Shown piece by piece: positions 15,548 through 23,221 of a stretch of DNA of 24,635 nt (positions are counted from its first letter, which is position 1; each line of letters starts with the position of its first letter). Location of the stretch: positions 31,922 to 56,556 of the forward strand of contig DGEI01000037.1 in assembly GCA_002385885.1 (NCBI GenBank). Direction: 5' to 3'. A program made the position numbers and the translations under genes. The notes beneath the pieces were generated by a model, which was given only the letters and a program-made list of their open reading frames with translations, ran no database searches and was not told the DNA's origin. The stretch comes from Firmicutes bacterium UBA3930 (lineage in GTDB: Bacteria; Bacillota; Clostridia; Caldicoprobacterales; Caldicoprobacteraceae).

Positions 15548-16870
15548 CTAATTATCTACTTCCCCTCTGGCCAATCTTACATGGGACTCTGCCATTTCAT
15601 AATCAGCCGCCTGTGCACATGCGGTATTCAACTCCAGGGCAGTGACAGCTGCAGCGGCAATTTCCGCTAAACGCAATACACTGCGGTTATCATCAATTGA
15701 ACTGCCGAACTGTCCGCATCCCAGCAGGTTCAATGCCTCTTTTGCCGTACCAAACATTGTGCCTCCGCCGATGGTTGCCAGTTCCATGCAGGGCAGGGTT
15801 ACCATGAAATGAACTCCTCCGTCTTCAGTGGCATCAGCCTGAACAAAGCAGCTTGAAGAAGTTATAACCTGCGCCAAATCCTGTCCTGTAGCAGCGAAAA
15901 ATGCAGCTATTGTATTGGCAGCATTGACATTAAAGCCGGAAATTGTCCCGCTCAAAGCAGTGCCAAGATAGCACTTATGAAAAACTACCTGCTGCACTTT
16001 ACCGGCAGTAACACCTTTCTTGAAAACACTCTGCAGCACTTCCCTGGGTATAAATACTTCCGTCTGTACGGATTTTCCGCGTCCGGTCAGCACATTAATA
16101 TGAGCCGCTTTCTTATCGGTACACAGATTACTGCTGATTGTTATCAATTTCCACCCATCCAGGCGGTTTAACAGCGCCTTTGTTATATCGGCAGATGCCT
16201 TGGTAACACCGTTCATTCCCATTGCATCGCCGGTCTTATAAAACATGCGCAAAAATACTTTTGTTCCCAATTGATATGGTTCTATGCGTTCCAGCCTTAC
16301 AAAAGGATCCTTCACATGAGTACCCAGTTCCTCAATTAATTCTTTATTTGTCCTGACTTCCTGGCAAAGCCACTGGGCTTTATAAATATCAGGCGCTTCT
16401 ATTAACGGAGCTCTTGTCATTCCGTCAAAATGCACCAAGGTATTCAATCCGCCTGCCATATTAATGGCTTTAATACCTCTCTGTACTCCTGCAAGAAGAG
16501 CTGCCTCATTGGTTGCCAGGGGGATATATACCTCTTCATCATTTACATATTTTCCTTTTATTCTCATAGGCCCGGCAATTCCCATAGGTATCAATGCGCC
16601 GCCGGTTTTCAGCTCTATACCGGGCAGTATATATCCACCGTCTACTAAAGTACTGTTATCTATCCGGCTGTTCTTTATGGTTTCAAGGGATACCCCTGTC
16701 TGTTCTTCTATTACTTCACAGCGGATCACTGCTGCGTCATGACATGCATCCCGCACTTTAGCAGGATCAGATTCATAGACTTCTTTAAAAACCTGCATCT
16801 CCAAATGCTGCTGTTTGATCTCTCCAGCTGCAAAACGCTGCTTGATGCCCATCAGTTTATCTTTATTCAT
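15548..16870 (-). CDS. Hydroxymethylglutaryl-CoA reductase
   Basis: This 440-residue enzyme interconverts mevalonate plus CoA and HMG-CoA with NAD(P)H. All four catalytic residues of the family can be placed: Glu122 in LATNEAALLAG, Lys253 in CTDKKAAHIN, Asp331 in TGQDLAQV and His430 in MAESHVRLARG. PMGIAGP (95-101), GRGKSV (263-268) and ATIGGGTMFGTAKEAL (365-380) are further signatures. The CTDKK...GRGKSV block resembles class I (eukaryotic/archaeal-type) more than the class II enzymes of mevalonate-degrading Pseudomonas, although ordinary class I enzymes read KPAAIN or KPSAIN where this has KAAHIN. AAGGAGC lies eight bases before the ATG. Its partner, 31 bases upstream, is an HMG-CoA lyase homologue, which argues for a breakdown role rather than isoprenoid synthesis. 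Confidence 0.9.
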   Translation of the reverse strand: MNKDKLMGIKQRFAAGEIKQQHLEMQVFKEVYESDPAKVRDACHDAAVIRCEVIEEQTGVSLETIKNSRIDNSTLVDGGYILPGIELKTGGALIPMGIAGPMRIKGKYVNDEEVYIPLATNEAALLAGVQRGIKAINMAGGLNTLVHFDGMTRAPLIEAPDIYKAQWLCQEVRTNKELIEELGTHVKDPFVRLERIEPYQLGTKVFLRMFYKTGDAMGMNGVTKASADITKALLNRLDGWKLITISSNLCTDKKAAHINVLTGRGKSVQTEVFIPREVLQSVFKKGVTAGKVQQVVFHKCYLGTALSGTISGFNVNAANTIAAFFAATGQDLAQVITSSSCFVQADATEDGGVHFMVTLPCMELATIGGGTMFGTAKEALNLLGCGQFGSSIDDNRSVLRLAEIAAAAVTALELNTACAQAADYEMAESHVRLARGEVDN

Positions 16871-16901
16871 CCTACTGCTCCTTTCTATTTACTTTGCTTT
16901 C

Positions 16902-17780
16902 TTATACATTACAGCAATTTACCAGGCTCTTGGCAAACTTTCCGCATTCGTTAATCAAATCCAGGTCAATACCGGTTTTTATTCCCATTCGGTGGAACAT
17001 ATCAACCATAGTTTCAGTTGCGGTATTTCCCGTTGCACCCGGTGCATAAGGGCATCCTCCCAATCCGCCGGCAGCTCCGTCGAAAACAGTTATCCCGGCT
17101 TTCAGAGAGGCCAGTATATTTGCAAACTCAATTCCGTCAGCCTGGTGATAATGAACAGCCAAGCTTGCTTTTTTCAGGCGTTCAAGAATCATAGCTGGTA
17201 TTTCATACGCCATTATAGGATTTGCCATTCCGGTAGTATCACCCAGTGAAATTTCATAAGAACCGCTTTCTTCCAGAGCCAAAGCAATATCGATTACTTT
17301 TTCAACCGGCACATCCCCTTCAATAGGGCATCCAAATACGGTAGCAATATATGAACGAACTTTGACACCTTTTTCAGCAGCAATCCGGTTGATCTCTTCT
17401 ATCTCTTTCAGAGATTCGTCAACGCTGCGGTTTAAGTTCTTTTTATTGTGGCTTTCACTTGCGCTCATAATTGTTACTACTTCCTGCAAACCTGCCTCCA
17501 GGGCCAATTCCAAACCCTTCAGGTTAGGGATAAGAGCGTTGTATACTACGCCTTCTTTTTTGTCAATCCGTGAGAAAACCTCTTTTGCATCTTTCATTTG
17601 AGGAACCCATTTGGGATGCACAAAAGAAGTAACCTCTATCCTCTGGCAGCCGGCAGCTGTCAGTTTATTGACCAGTTCTATTTTACTCTCAGTGGGAATA
17701 AAATCTCTTTGATTCTGCAATCCGTCTCTTGGCCCCACCTCAAATATATCCACTTTTTCAGGCAATTTAAAATTCCCCAC
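16902..17780 (-). CDS. mvaB: HMG-CoA lyase-like enzyme
   Basis: This 292-residue DRE-TIM barrel protein is closest to hydroxymethylglutaryl-CoA lyase, which cleaves HMG-CoA to acetoacetate and acetyl-CoA. FEVGPRDGLQNQ (13-24) carries the catalytic Arg18 and metal ligand Asp19. His210 and His212 (AVHYHQADG) and Asn252 complete the metal site, and Cys243 lies in the signature GGLGGCPYAPGATGN (238-252). The segment after the two histidines is HYHQADG where lyases usually have HxHDTxG, so the substrate pocket may be changed. The start is GTG at 17780 with GAGGGAG nine bases upstream. It sits between a Zn dehydrogenase and HMG-CoA reductase with gaps of 45 and 31 bases, so all three are probably co-transcribed. 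Confidence 0.88.
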   Translation of the reverse strand: MGNFKLPEKVDIFEVGPRDGLQNQRDFIPTESKIELVNKLTAAGCQRIEVTSFVHPKWVPQMKDAKEVFSRIDKKEGVVYNALIPNLKGLELALEAGLQEVVTIMSASESHNKKNLNRSVDESLKEIEEINRIAAEKGVKVRSYIATVFGCPIEGDVPVEKVIDIALALEESGSYEISLGDTTGMANPIMAYEIPAMILERLKKASLAVHYHQADGIEFANILASLKAGITVFDGAAGGLGGCPYAPGATGNTATETMVDMFHRMGIKTGIDLDLINECGKFAKSLVNCCNV

Positions 17781-17825
17781 TGTTTCTCACTCCCTCAAGT
17801 TTTAAATAGGATTACATAATTTAAT

Positions 17826-18857
17826 TTACGGATAAAATATTACCCGTCCGGTCAGGCTCGAAGATTCCTTTAAGCCTCTTTCAAATTCTGTAAGCGGCAT
17901 TTCTGCTCCAACATAATTGCTCAGATCGATATAACCACTATCCAGGTATTCATTTAAGACATTCCATGTTTCATAAATTCTGCGGCCGAAAATCCCGGTC
18001 AATATCAGTTCCCTGTACACGACTCTGTCCATATACTTTTCTATATTCAGTCCGCCTTCAATCATTCCGACAAATACACATGTTCCTGCTTTTTGTAATA
18101 CGTCCATGGTCCTGTTTATAATTCCTTCGTTTCCTGTCGTTTCAATTGCCGTTCCCACACCATATCCGTGCGTTTCGTCCAGAATTATCTGCACCCAGTC
18201 TTCTGTTCTGCTGTTTATGGCCTTATCAGCCCCAAGAGCCACAGCCTTTTCCAGTTTGTTTAAACTTGTGCTCACAGCATAAACACGTGTAGCTCCCAAA
18301 AGCTTGGCAAGCTGAACCGACATCAGGCCAATAACCCCGCATCCAAGGACTACAACCGGTTTGCCCCATACCTGGCCTTTCATCAATGCATGTACCGCCG
18401 TGGCTAATGGTTCCATAACAGCTCCATATTTGGGCGGCAAATCCTTTGAAACATTTATAGCTGAAACTGCCGGCATCTTTATATATTCAGCAAAAGAACC
18501 CTGATAACTGCGCCCCAAGACACCCATATTGTCACAAATATGCATATTATTATTCCAACAGCTTTTACAGCGCAGACACGGTACATGTGTTTCCCCGACT
18601 ACATGTTCTCCAACTTTTAATGTTCTTACAGCATTTCCCACTTCGACAATTTCGCCTAAAAATTCATGTCCCATTGTAAGAGGCAGCCGGTAGTTTGCCG
18701 AAGCAACCAAGGGTGTCCAATTGTACACATCTATATCGGATTTGCACAGAGCCGTTGCTTTAACCTTTATCAAAACTTCATCGGCTTCTATAGACGGTAT
18801 TGGTATATCTACCAGTTCTGCTCCATATCCCGGCTTCAGTTTACGTAACGCCTTCAT
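17826..18857 (-). CDS. Zn-dependent dehydrogenase, L-threonine 3-dehydrogenase-like
   Basis: This 343-residue medium-chain dehydrogenase has Cys38 (ALCKSD) and His64-Glu65 (GHE) for the catalytic zinc, Cys94, Cys97, Cys100 and Cys108 for the structural zinc, and VVLGCGVIGLM as the cofactor loop. FGRRIYETWNVLNEYL resembles the C-terminal segment of threonine dehydrogenase, but such proteins also oxidise sugars and polyols, which suits this locus better. I chose ATG at 18857 because MKALRKLKPG is the usual family start. The AGGAGG site is 14 bases upstream, rather far, and a GTG at 18872 overlaps it. A small stem (18884-18890 with 18905-18911) precedes the site. It begins a tight three-gene group with the HMG-CoA lyase and reductase homologues. 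Confidence 0.87.
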   Translation of the reverse strand: MKALRKLKPGYGAELVDIPIPSIEADEVLIKVKATALCKSDIDVYNWTPLVASANYRLPLTMGHEFLGEIVEVGNAVRTLKVGEHVVGETHVPCLRCKSCWNNNMHICDNMGVLGRSYQGSFAEYIKMPAVSAINVSKDLPPKYGAVMEPLATAVHALMKGQVWGKPVVVLGCGVIGLMSVQLAKLLGATRVYAVSTSLNKLEKAVALGADKAINSRTEDWVQIILDETHGYGVGTAIETTGNEGIINRTMDVLQKAGTCVFVGMIEGGLNIEKYMDRVVYRELILTGIFGRRIYETWNVLNEYLDSGYIDLSNYVGAEMPLTEFERGLKESSSLTGRVIFYP

Positions 18858-18967
18858 GCTGATTCTGAACACCTCCTTATTTTCCAGGAATGTCCATTTT
18901 TTTGTTCCTGGCCAGTTTATAGCTTACTTACTCTAAGGCAGCTTACATGATAATAAATTCAGCGTTT

Positions 18968-19010
18968 ATACACATTATTCAACCGGGTAAACCGGTTGAA
19001 TAATGTGTAT
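18968..19010. repeat. Perfect 19-bp inverted repeat in the RraA-dehydrogenase gap
   Basis: Bases 18968-18986 are the exact reverse complement of 18992-19010, with a 5-base loop GTAAA and CAACCGG at the stem top. The element is 54 bases after the stop of the RraA-like gene and about 110 bases before the next start. Neither strand has a U-tract directly after it, so it is not a standard terminator. It could be an RNA processing or stabilising hairpin, or a DNA operator. Confidence 0.7.
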
Positions 19011-19063
19011 TTACATATAAAAAATTTGAAACTCTCACCTTATATAACTGTTAATCTACAGGA

Positions 19064-19780
19064 TTATTCTTTTCCTGCTTCACCCAGTGTTTCATCAAAT
19101 GGCAAGCCCAAATCTTTATAATGCTGAGCCCTTGTCTTTTGATCTCCCTCACGTACTTTCAATGCGATCTCTAATACTTCTTCAGCTCTGTCCCTGGGAA
19201 TGACCAGTACACCATCGTCGTCTCCACATACAATATCTCCAGGGTTTACAGTCACGCCGGCACATTCGACAGGTATGTTGACGCCTCCGCTGACCAATCT
19301 GCCGTATACGTGGTTAAAAGTTTTTGCAGTGCACCAAACCTTAACACCTTCCAGGTTGCACTCATACAAGTCTCTGCATCCACCATCAATGACCGTTCCC
19401 ACAACGCCATTCTTCATGGCATTCATTCCGATTTCAGAACCCCAGATTCCACCGGGGTATCCTCCCATATCGATGACAATTACCAAATCATCATCTTTAT
19501 GCTTTCCCTCAGAAATGGGCCCAAAGAATGAATAAGTGTCGCTGCACCATTCGTCCAGTTCTTTGCTGTATTCCTCGAAGTTTTTGCAGACTTTTACATC
19601 TTTTTGCGCCGGGATTAACTTTACGGTATAAGCAAAACCTGCCATTGAAATTCCCGGGCGAATGGGTCTCATCTTTGAGGACATAGTTCCAGTGTTAACA
19701 AGGCCCAATGCATCCATACCGTCTGATAAATCAGCTAATCTGCATTGCCTGATTTTTTCTATCAATTCTTTGTTGTTCAT
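19064..19780 (-). CDS. RraA/HMG-aldolase-family protein
   Basis: This 238-residue protein is of the RraA fold shared by 4-hydroxy-4-methyl-2-oxoglutarate aldolase/oxaloacetate decarboxylase enzymes and the RNase E inhibitor RraA. The family core is visible as GSEIGMNAMKNGVVGTVIDGG followed by CRDLYEC; Arg136-Asp137 match the conserved RD that binds substrate and metal. GVTVNPGDIVCGDDDGVLVIPRDRA is the second family block. An enzymatic aldolase or decarboxylase role on a branched or sugar-derived acid is more likely here than RNase control, because it lies in a catabolic gene row. AAGGAGG precedes the ATG by about seven bases. It follows the transporter permeases after 81 bases. Confidence 0.88.
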   Translation of the reverse strand: MNNKELIEKIRQCRLADLSDGMDALGLVNTGTMSSKMRPIRPGISMAGFAYTVKLIPAQKDVKVCKNFEEYSKELDEWCSDTYSFFGPISEGKHKDDDLVIVIDMGGYPGGIWGSEIGMNAMKNGVVGTVIDGGCRDLYECNLEGVKVWCTAKTFNHVYGRLVSGGVNIPVECAGVTVNPGDIVCGDDDGVLVIPRDRAEEVLEIALKVREGDQKTRAQHYKDLGLPFDETLGEAGKE

Positions 19781-19861
19781 GTAATTTTCCTCCTTGTATT
19801 TATCCGTATTTCTTATAATACTTTCACCCAGGTGAGAGTTTCCATATTATTTGGTTACCAA

Positions 19862-20737
19862 TTAAATTATTTCCTGACCCATTATCTTTCTCAGGCTCAT
19901 AGTCAGGCCCATTGATAATACGAAAATCACAACTGCAGCAACCGTTCCATACCCTATATTGAAATTCTGGAAGGCTTGCACAAACATATATACCGGTAAA
20001 ACTTCCGTCGCATGGTTGGGTCCCCCGCCGGTCATGACAAAAATCAAATCGAATGCTCTCAACGCTCCTGTCAGCTGCAGAATAATAACGGTTTTAGTGA
20101 CCTCCCAGGATAGCGGTATGACTATATAGAATATTTTTCTCCAGCCGTATACCCCGTCAATTGTAGACATTTCAATTACTTCTTCCGGCATGTTCATAAA
20201 GCCAGCGTTAAAAAGCATCATCTGAATTCCCGTTGAGTTCCAAGCCTGGGCTAATATCATAAAGAAAAGTGCCGTTCGCGAATCTGCCAGCGGTGGTATA
20301 TAATACTTCCCTAATCCTACTGCCTGCATAAGCGGCTTAAGAATTCCTATAGCCGGGCTGTATATATAACCCCATATATATCCTACCGCTACAGTCATTA
20401 ACATCGGCGGTATAAAGAATATGGTCTGGAAGTATCTGTATCCCCTTAGCTGCAGATACAGCAGGTAACCCAGAATGAAGCCCAACGGAATCTGTATTAA
20501 TCCCGTGCCCAGCATGAATATAAACGAGTTTTTCATAGACTTCCAGAACAGATTGTCCTGAAATACACCTATATAATTATCAAATCCTGTAAAGACTTTA
20601 ACACTAACCGTCTTCCAACGATACGTGCTTAATATAACTCCTTGCAGAATCGGATAAAAAACAAACAACAAGTATACCAACAGACCTGGAATCAGAAACA
20701 TTATGATTGCTAAACGTTTGTTTTTAATTACATCCAT
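19862..20737 (-). CDS. Sugar ABC transporter permease, MalF/UgpA type
   Basis: This 291-residue inner-membrane protein has six predicted hydrophobic segments, starting LAIIMFLIPGLLVYLLFVFYPI (about 9-30). The EAA-like loop that contacts the ATPase appears as IEMSTIDGVYGWRKIFYIVIPLS (about 189-211), with the conserved glycine and final proline. It pairs with the permease encoded 25 bases upstream to form the channel of a CUT1 carbohydrate importer. GGAGAGG lies eight bases before the start. No ATPase gene is nearby, as is common in Bacillota where a shared MsmX-like ATPase serves several importers. Confidence 0.93.
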   Translation of the reverse strand: MDVIKNKRLAIIMFLIPGLLVYLLFVFYPILQGVILSTYRWKTVSVKVFTGFDNYIGVFQDNLFWKSMKNSFIFMLGTGLIQIPLGFILGYLLYLQLRGYRYFQTIFFIPPMLMTVAVGYIWGYIYSPAIGILKPLMQAVGLGKYYIPPLADSRTALFFMILAQAWNSTGIQMMLFNAGFMNMPEEVIEMSTIDGVYGWRKIFYIVIPLSWEVTKTVIILQLTGALRAFDLIFVMTGGGPNHATEVLPVYMFVQAFQNFNIGYGTVAAVVIFVLSMGLTMSLRKIMGQEII

Positions 20738-20762
20738 ACGAACTACCTCTCCTAAATTCTTA

Positions 20763-21641
20763 TTAGCCTTTTATAGCACCGACAGTCATACCTTTGACAA
20801 TCTTTTCTTTCAGCAGTGCATAGAATATCAGACCCGGGAGACAGGCTATTACAAGACCCGCGCACAACTGAGTATACTCAGAATTATATTCACCGATAAA
20901 TCCCATAAGACCAATAGGTAAGGTTTTTATAAACGGTTGATTTAACATCAGCATAGCTACTAATAACTCATTCCAACAAGCCAATACGGCTAAAATTACA
21001 ATTGTTATAATTCCATCTTTTGACAACGGCAGTATTATATTTACAAATGTCTTCCATATTCCGCATCCGTCTATAATAGCGCTTTCCTCTAATTCCTTCG
21101 GTATGGACTTCATATAGCTTTCCAAAAAGAATACTGATGCCGGTATTCTGAATGCTGCATATATAAAACCAAGCGCAACCAGATTATTCTGAAGCTTTAA
21201 ATTCAAAGCCATGATATAAAGCGGGATCACAGCTGCATGAATCGGGATCATCATTCCTATAACAACAAGGTAATATATGGTTCTGTTCAGTTTAAATGTG
21301 AACCTGGACAGAATAAACGAAATCGTAGTCGAAGTTATAACGGTTATTATAATAGTAACTATGGTGGAAATAAGGCTGTTTGTTATATAAAGCCCCATTC
21401 GTCCTTTTTTCCATGCAAGCGCATAGTTGCTTAACTGGGGAGATTTGGGCAGGCCCCATATATTCTGGGTCAGTTCAGCCTGGGTTTTCAGCGATGTAAA
21501 AATCAGCCAAAGCAGCGGCAAAAGAACCAGAATTGAACAAATGGCCATAAAAGCATATATAACAATCCTTGCTTTCTTACCCACTTTTAACAGTGAAACT
21601 CTATTATCATTTATTTTTTTATTAATTGCAATTGAGCTCAT
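20763..21641 (-). CDS. Sugar ABC transporter permease, MalG/UgpE type
   Basis: This 292-residue membrane protein has six hydrophobic segments. The first is IVIYAFMAICSILVLLPLLWLIF, followed by TSLKTQAEL, a typical MalG opening. The EAA loop reads LEESAIIDGCGIWKTFVNIILPLS. The start chosen, MSSIAINKK at 21641, has GGAGTGG about five bases upstream. The open frame reaches 21674, but without a site and close to a hairpin. It follows the binding-protein gene by 106 bases, which contain the 16-bp hairpin at 21685-21729. Unusually, this MalG-type gene comes before the MalF-type gene. Confidence 0.92.
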   Translation of the reverse strand: MSSIAINKKINDNRVSLLKVGKKARIVIYAFMAICSILVLLPLLWLIFTSLKTQAELTQNIWGLPKSPQLSNYALAWKKGRMGLYITNSLISTIVTIIITVITSTTISFILSRFTFKLNRTIYYLVVIGMMIPIHAAVIPLYIMALNLKLQNNLVALGFIYAAFRIPASVFFLESYMKSIPKELEESAIIDGCGIWKTFVNIILPLSKDGIITIVILAVLACWNELLVAMLMLNQPFIKTLPIGLMGFIGEYNSEYTQLCAGLVIACLPGLIFYALLKEKIVKGMTVGAIKG

Positions 21642-21684
21642 ATAATCCACTCCATATAATACTGAATTGCTCATGTATAAAATT

Positions 21685-21729
21685 CTTATCAGGGTGCAGA
21701 AGTATATGGTTTATCTGCACCCTGATAAG
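21685..21729 (-). other. Hairpin between the binding-protein and permease genes
   Basis: A perfect 16-bp stem (CTTATCAGGGTGCAGA 21685-21700 with 21714-21729) has a 13-base loop and starts 19 bases after the binding-protein stop. In minus-strand RNA it is followed by AATTTTATAC, a weak U-tract. Such elements usually stabilise the abundant binding-protein message and reduce read-through to the permeases, so I read it as a partial terminator or stabiliser. Confidence 0.6.
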
Positions 21730-21747
21730 TTCAATATAGCTTAACTA

Positions 21748-23160
21748 TTACTCGAGTGTTTTTGCGTATTCTTCCGCGGCTTTTTGCACTTCTGCGATTG
21801 CAGCTTCAAGCGTTAATTCGCCTGAAAGTATCCCTGGCATTGCGGTTTTCTTTATTGCAAGGTCTACAGCAGGAGGAGCAAAAGCGTCCATGGAAGGAAT
21901 GAACCTCGGTGCTGACTGGAAGGCGTCATACAACTGGTTTATTACTTCCGGCGGCTTTGTACGATCATATTCTGCCTTACCTGCATACAGGTTCTGTCCT
22001 GTTTCAGTGCTTGGTATATAATATGCCGGGCTTGAGATTACCTTTACCCATTCAATGGCGGCTTGTATTTCCTCTTCCGGCTTGTTGCTGGTTACGATAG
22101 TACCTACGATGGTGCCGCCTACACAAGCGTCCGGATCTCCTTCAGGCATATCCGTCATCGCCGGGAAATTGACACGCCTTACCTTCTTGATAAAATCATC
22201 TCCACCGGCAGTCAGGAAGTTGCCGGGTTTCCATTGGCCTTCATAATACATAGCTGCTTCTCCACGTGCAAACATCTGGTCTGCTTCAGTAGCAGATAAA
22301 CCAACTGTTCCGGGAGGGAAAGCCTCAGCATCGACTAATTCCTTAAATTTCTCCATTGCTTGCGGGAAACCGTATTCGGGATCATTCCACTTGGTTATAG
22401 CATCGCCCATAGCCAGTTCAGTAGCTTTTTCAATGCCGATTGCCCTGACCAGAAGGGCAGAAGCCATCCATGCAAAGCGCATGTCTTTTCCGCCGGTAAC
22501 TATGGCGTAGATTCCCTGTTCACGGCATTTCTTTGCAATGTCAATCAGATCGTCAAACGTCTTTGGCGGCTCCCAGCCGTATTTCTCGAAAATCTCTGTG
22601 TTGTAGAACAGACCGTCTATACTTGCTTCATAGGGTGCCATCATCAATCTGCCGTCTTTGTATGCCGAGAATTCGAGAGTCTTATCATCAAACCACTCTT
22701 TAAATTCTTTGTGATTCGGATCGTCGTATACAGTTTTCCAGTCAATAATCTTATCATCACGCATAAATTCCCGTGCATAGCTTAAAATACACCATGATGC
22801 ATGAGGTGGGTTGTCTGCTGCCATCTCTACCGTGATCTTTGTCCTGAGTTCTGCAGAAGGTAGAGCATCATGTACCAATGTAATATTGGGATTCTCATCT
22901 TCAAACTCTTTAATCAACTCCTCAAGAATTTCAGCCTGTGGAGTTCCTGCTGTTGCCGGTGACATATAACGTATAGTAAGTTTTTTACCAGGATCTTGCG
23001 GCTTTTCTGCAGGTTCTTTGCCATCATCTTTTGGATCTTCTGCAGGTTCAGGCTTCCCTTCCTGATCATCCGATGACTGTGAACATGCTGCAAATGAAGC
23101 AACACATAACACCAGCACCAACATGACAGCTAACAGTTTAAGCAATTGTTTTTTAGCCAT
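21748..23160 (-). CDS. Extracellular sugar-binding lipoprotein of a CUT1 ABC transporter
   Basis: This 470-residue solute-binding protein captures the imported sugar or oligosaccharide outside the cell. It begins with a lipoprotein signal: charged MAKKQ, a hydrophobic run, then the lipobox ASFAAC with lipidated Cys26. A flexible linker rich in Asp, Glu, Pro and Lys follows (about 31-58). The mature fold starts LTIRYMSPATAGTPQAEILEELIKEFEDENPNI, as in family-1 binding proteins. AGGAGGA lies about six bases before the ATG. The two permease genes follow. Ligand cannot be deduced; the neighbouring glycosidase suggests a glycoside or short oligosaccharide. Confidence 0.94.
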   Translation of the reverse strand: MAKKQLLKLLAVMLVLVLCVASFAACSQSSDDQEGKPEPAEDPKDDGKEPAEKPQDPGKKLTIRYMSPATAGTPQAEILEELIKEFEDENPNITLVHDALPSAELRTKITVEMAADNPPHASWCILSYAREFMRDDKIIDWKTVYDDPNHKEFKEWFDDKTLEFSAYKDGRLMMAPYEASIDGLFYNTEIFEKYGWEPPKTFDDLIDIAKKCREQGIYAIVTGGKDMRFAWMASALLVRAIGIEKATELAMGDAITKWNDPEYGFPQAMEKFKELVDAEAFPPGTVGLSATEADQMFARGEAAMYYEGQWKPGNFLTAGGDDFIKKVRRVNFPAMTDMPEGDPDACVGGTIVGTIVTSNKPEEEIQAAIEWVKVISSPAYYIPSTETGQNLYAGKAEYDRTKPPEVINQLYDAFQSAPRFIPSMDAFAPPAVDLAIKKTAMPGILSGELTLEAAIAEVQKAAEEYAKTLE

Positions 23161-23187
23161 ACATATCCTCCTTTTTATATTATATAT

Positions 23188-23216
23188 GTATTTATTGCTG
23201 TTTACGCAATAAATAC
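23188..23216 (-). other. Short hairpin between the glycosidase and the binding-protein gene
   Basis: GTATTTATTGC (23188-23198) pairs perfectly with GCAATAAATAC (23206-23216) across a 7-base loop in the 61-base gap. In minus-strand RNA it is followed by AT-rich sequence leading to the ribosome binding site of the binding-protein gene, with TATAAT near 23175-23180 but no clear -35. It may be a processing or attenuation point, or a cis element for a local promoter. Confidence 0.35.
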
Positions 23217-23221
23217 AAAAT

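Noticed and set aside
19064..19780. RraA as an RNase E inhibitor
   Set aside because: The gene lies in a catabolic row after permeases; most RraA-fold proteins in such settings are enzymes.
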